Origin: Gemmatimonadota bacterium
GTDB taxonomy: Bacteria > Gemmatimonadota > Gemmatimonadetes > Longimicrobiales > RSA9
NCBI GenBank assembly: GCA_039715185.1
Contig: JBDLIA010000023.1
Location: 1-41,031, forward strand
DNA: 41,031 nt
Reading direction: 5' to 3'
A program made the translations under genes and the position numbers. Shown piece after piece: positions 38,417-41,031 of the stretch. The stretch's first letter is position 1; each line of letters starts with the position of its first letter. The notes beneath the pieces are model-generated. The model had not been told where the DNA came from, did not search any database, and saw only the letters and a program-made list of their open reading frames with translations.

Positions 38417-39601
38417 GTGAGGATCGTGGGGCTCATGTCGGGCACCTCGCTCGACGGCATCGACGCGGCTCTGGTGCGGTTCGAGGGCTCGGGACCGGGC
38501 GCGCCTGGCTGGCGGCTGGAGGGCTTTCGCTCGACCTCCTACACGGACGCTCAGCGCGCCGGCATTCTACGGGCGATCGAGTCCGGGGGCGCTCCCGAAA
38601 TGGCGCGCCTGCACGCCGATCTGGGGGAGTGGCTCGCCGCCGCCGCGCTGGCGCTGTGCGCGCACGCCGGGGTAGGCGTCGAGTCCGTCGCGGCCATCGG
38701 CAGCCACGGCCAGACCGTCTGGCACATCCCACCGGGCGAGGAGCGCGGGGCCACCTTGCAGCTTGGCTGCGCGGCGACCATCGCCGAGCGCACCGGGCGC
38801 CCCGTGGTCAGCGATTTCCGCTCCCGCGACGTCGCCGCGGGAGGGCACGGCGCGCCGCTCGTGGCGTGGGTCGACCGCGTCCTGTTCGCGCACCCGGAGC
38901 GCGCCCGCGTGCTCGCCAACCTGGGCGGCATCGCGAACGTCACGCACGTGCCGGCGGGCGGCGTGGGTGACCTGCTCGCTTTCGACACGGGACCGGGGAA
39001 CGTGCTCATCGACGCGGCGGCCGAGCGCGCAACCGCGGGCGCCGAGCGCTTCGACAGGGACGGCGAGCGGGGCCGGCGCGGCAACGTGATCGAGGAGCTG
39101 CTCCAGTTCCTGGTGGACGACCCCTACTTCGCCACCCCCCCGCCCAAGTCGACCGGCCGCGAGCGCTACGGCCCGGCCACGGTGGAGCGCCTGGTGGAGC
39201 GCGTAGCGCCCATGCGGGAAGACGAGTGGGACGATCTGATCGCCACCCTCACCGAGCTGACCGCGCTCACCGTCGCGCAGGGGGTCGAGCGCTGGCTGTC
39301 CGGGCGCGGCGCCGCGGAGCTGCTCGTGGGCGGCGGCGGGTGCCGCAACCCGTACCTGATGGAGCGCCTCTCACAACGCATGGGCGCCCTGCCCGTGCGC
39401 TCGATGGACGAGTTGGGCGTCGACCCCGACGCCAAGGAGGCGATCGCGTTCGCCGCGCTGGCCTGGGCCCACCTGCACGCCGTGCCGGCCAACGAACCGG
39501 GCGCGACAGGCGCCGAGGGCGCGCGCGTGCTCGGCTCACTCACGCCGGGCGCCGCGAGCGCAGGGGAACCGGATGTGCTGGACGGGTACATACGTCCCTG
39601 A
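38417..39601 (+). CDS. anmK: Anhydro-N-acetylmuramic acid kinase
   Basis: A 394-residue AnmK, which phosphorylates 1,6-anhydro-MurNAc with ring opening during recycling of cell-wall peptidoglycan. Signature blocks are GLMSGTSLDGIDAALV, IGSHGQTVWHIPPG, GRPVVSDFRSRDVAAGG, NLGGIANVT, AFDTGPGNVLID and the C-terminal LLVGGGGCRNPYLMERL, then DAKEAIAFAALAW. Length is slightly above the usual 370. The start is GTG 38417 immediately before the first conserved strand; GTG 38426 or ATG 38435 would trim it, and the open frame upstream to 38276 is Pro/Arg-rich and unlikely to be translated. No MurQ or NagZ gene lies in the window. Confidence 0.94.
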   Translation: MRIVGLMSGTSLDGIDAALVRFEGSGPGAPGWRLEGFRSTSYTDAQRAGILRAIESGGAPEMARLHADLGEWLAAAALALCAHAGVGVESVAAIGSHGQTVWHIPPGEERGATLQLGCAATIAERTGRPVVSDFRSRDVAAGGHGAPLVAWVDRVLFAHPERARVLANLGGIANVTHVPAGGVGDLLAFDTGPGNVLIDAAAERATAGAERFDRDGERGRRGNVIEELLQFLVDDPYFATPPPKSTGRERYGPATVERLVERVAPMREDEWDDLIATLTELTALTVAQGVERWLSGRGAAELLVGGGGCRNPYLMERLSQRMGALPVRSMDELGVDPDAKEAIAFAALAWAHLHAVPANEPGATGAEGARVLGSLTPGAASAGEPDVLDGYIRP

Positions 39602-39637
39602 TCGCCGATTTTCGCCGTCAACGCTTTTGAAACGACG

Positions 39638-40846
39638 ATGATGCGTACTTCGACAAACCGCCCTTTCCGCTTCGCCGCTCTCGCCTTGGTAGCGCTGTGC
39701 GCCGGCCCGCTCGTCGCGCAGGAAGGCCCGCCGGCCGCGGCGGAGTTGTCCGCGCCGGCCGCGTCCGGCACCGACGACGCCACGTACGCCCACGCGGTGG
39801 AGCTCCTGGACACCGCGCTGGTCAGGCCTGCCCGGGCCGACCAGATCGCGCTGCTGCGCCCGCAGACGCACCTGCTGCGCCGGATGCTGGCGGCCATAGC
39901 CATGGACGAGCGGGCGCCCGTTTACGCCCGCGGCAACTCCCTGCTCATGCTCGGGAACGGCGGCGGGCGTCGGCTGGATGCGTTCGCGGTCGCGCTGGAC
40001 GACGAATCCGTGGACGTGCGCGCGGCCGCGGCCGTGGGGCTGGGGAGTCTGCTGGAGCAGAACCTGGACGCGCGGATCGTGGCCCTGCTGCGGCGCGCGC
40101 TGCGCGACGAAAGCCAGGACGTGCAGGTGCGCGCGCTCGAGGCGCTCGCCGACAACTCGCCCGACGCGCTGCGCGAGTACCTGGCGGCGGACCCCGCCGA
40201 GCCGCTACGCGGGATCGCCGAGACGATGGTCTCGCTCGCCGAGCACCGGGGCGCTCCGCTGGCCACGGGTCCGGCGGCGCTTGAGACCCTGTCCAAGACC
40301 CACGCGAGCGGCGCGCGCCTGGTTTTTCAGCCCGTGCGGAGCTGGCCGGAGTGGGAGGCCGCGCTCGGTGAGCTGCGGGTCGAGTTTCCGGACCGCCCCG
40401 TCATGGCGCTGAGCGAGCACGTGGAGGTGGTGGGGGGAGTTATCCCGGCGCTGTTCGCCCCGGACGGCAGCAGGGTCGTGTACGAAACCGCCCGCACCAT
40501 CGTGGTCGTGGACCTGGAGGACGGCACGCGCCGGTCCATCGGCGAGGGCATAGCGCCGCGCCCCTATCCGCTCCGCGACAGCTTCGTCTTCTTTCGGGCC
40601 GCGGAGCAGCCGAGGCAGGGGGATGGGGGCAAGACCCAGATTCGCTACGACGTGATCGAGACCCCGCTGGGGGGCGGTGACCTGCGGCCGCTCGGTTCGG
40701 TCAACGCCAGCGTCGACTGGCTGTACCGGGGCAACTACAGCCCGGTGCGCTGGATCCGCGTGCGCGACGGGGGAGGCCGTTTCTCGTTGGAGGGCGAGTC
40801 GGTGACCAAGCTGATCCTGCCCGACCCGTTCGACCTGCCGAGCTGA
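39638..40846 (+). CDS. Secreted HEAT-repeat protein
   Basis: A 402-residue exported protein with a type I signal peptide (RFAALALVALCAGPLVAQ). The first half contains helical HEAT-like repeats (DDESVDVRAAAAVGLGSLL, then DESQDVQVRALEALAD). The second half is beta-rich, with ALFAPDGSRVVYETARTIVV and LEDGTRRSIGEG, similar in style to PD40 propeller strands but not forming clear repeats. HEAT repeats suggest a protein-binding scaffold in the periplasm. The start is ATG 39638 (a second ATG follows directly). No enzyme motif is seen. It is the last gene of the window, ahead of the MITE-like element. Confidence 0.82.
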   Translation: MMRTSTNRPFRFAALALVALCAGPLVAQEGPPAAAELSAPAASGTDDATYAHAVELLDTALVRPARADQIALLRPQTHLLRRMLAAIAMDERAPVYARGNSLLMLGNGGGRRLDAFAVALDDESVDVRAAAAVGLGSLLEQNLDARIVALLRRALRDESQDVQVRALEALADNSPDALREYLAADPAEPLRGIAETMVSLAEHRGAPLATGPAALETLSKTHASGARLVFQPVRSWPEWEAALGELRVEFPDRPVMALSEHVEVVGGVIPALFAPDGSRVVYETARTIVVVDLEDGTRRSIGEGIAPRPYPLRDSFVFFRAAEQPRQGDGGKTQIRYDVIETPLGGGDLRPLGSVNASVDWLYRGNYSPVRWIRVRDGGGRFSLEGESVTKLILPDPFDLPS

Positions 40847-40865
40847 CCCTGACCTGGGCGGAGAG

Positions 40866-40944
40866 CTAGTGCACCATAACGGAAGTTTCGGTGGCATTCA
40901 GCGCGCGCTTCGGTGCACACCCACCCTCCGTTACGGTACACTAG
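40866..40944. mobile_element. 79-bp MITE-like element with IS630/Tc1-type ends
   Basis: CTAGTGCACCATAACGGA (40866-40883) is matched in inverted orientation by TCCGTTACGGTACACTAG (40927-40944), 16 of 18 bases. Both ends carry CTAG; IS630-family elements insert at CTAG with TA duplication, so TA at each end would be the target repeat. The inside holds the palindrome AGCGCGCGCT (40900-40909), a second inverted copy of GTGCACC (40869-40875 versus 40912-40918) and no coding capacity. The element could be a miniature derivative mobilised by a transposase elsewhere in the genome, or a structured repeat of another kind. Confidence 0.6.
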
Positions 40945-41031
40945 CAGGTCGCTGAAAAAGGGGAGTGCGGCCGCGAGCAGGGGGCTTGCGGGCGTCCAGG
41001 GCAGGAACGACGAGGAGGCATAGCCTAAGCT
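40945..41031. other. Noncoding tail, possibly the edge of another mobile element
   Basis: The stretch CAGGTCGCTGAAAAAGGG (40945-40962) is of a type often seen at ends of insertion sequences. GAGGAGG near 41014-41020 looks like a ribosome binding site for something beyond the window. No gene can be assigned before the sequence ends. Low certainty. Confidence 0.25.

Noticed and set aside
1-41031. tRNA, rRNA, CRISPR array, phage or defence island
   Set aside because: No cloverleaf, rRNA-like stretch, regular repeat-spacer pattern, integrase, Cas or restriction-modification motif was seen on either strand.

Overview
The window is gene-dense, high-GC DNA from a bacterial chromosome. Several traits together suggest a Gemmatimonadota-like soil or sediment bacterium: many secreted lipoproteins and beta-barrel proteins, a CBM9/DUF5916-type outer-membrane protein, PD40 propeller and TPR-S41 proteins, frequent GTG/TTG starts, and 4-base stop/start overlaps. 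This placement is inference; there is no rRNA gene to anchor it. I see no tRNA, rRNA, CRISPR array or phage module.

Layout. 1-2567: the end of an amidohydrolase, a PD40 lipoprotein, a small unknown and a secreted beta-barrel protein. 2636-9205: a bacterial non-homologous end-joining (NHEJ) locus. One arm (minus strand) reads SGNH-hydrolase lipoprotein, Ku, then a MerR-TPR protein. The divergent arm (plus strand) reads LigD (phosphoesterase-ligase-polymerase), a DUF4956-like membrane protein and an alpha/beta hydrolase, with 4-base overlaps at both junctions and an apparent CTG start. 9231-13085: secreted and small unknown proteins, with a near-consensus promoter and a 21-bp palindrome. 13097-18884 (minus): DUF72, CBM9-like outer-membrane protein, PAP2 phosphatase, BtuF-like protein and a cytochrome P460 lipoprotein with its own terminator. 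19047-24179: a small tail-anchored protein, an esterase-like hydrolase, a fused E1 alpha-beta 2-oxoacid dehydrogenase behind a TATAAT promoter, a pseudopilin-like protein and a VTT membrane protein.

24243-26740: a tightly coupled run coaE, PHP phosphoesterase, a 22-codon micro-ORF and a DHH (NrnA-like) phosphoesterase. The micro-ORF is joined to both neighbours by ATGA overlaps. 26812-30020: a probable amino-acid catabolic run, with a TIGR00300/ornithine-cyclodeaminase-like protein, an unknown, a Fur-family regulator with an altered sensing site and an arginase/agmatinase. Arginase plus ornithine cyclodeaminase would give arginine to ornithine to proline. 29993-34031 (minus): an alkaline-phosphatase-superfamily protein, a lone receiver protein and an MsbA-like ABC exporter. 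34151-40846: a glycine-zipper lipoprotein, the pair GGT/M20 peptidase (GTGA overlap), anmK and a HEAT-repeat secreted protein.

The last 170 bases hold a 79-bp inverted-repeat element bounded by CTAG, resembling an IS630/Tc1-type MITE, followed by what may be the edge of another mobile element. The observations I rate highest are the two-armed NHEJ locus with a co-directional MerR-TPR gene, the micro-ORF relay, the arginine/Fur run and the terminal MITE.
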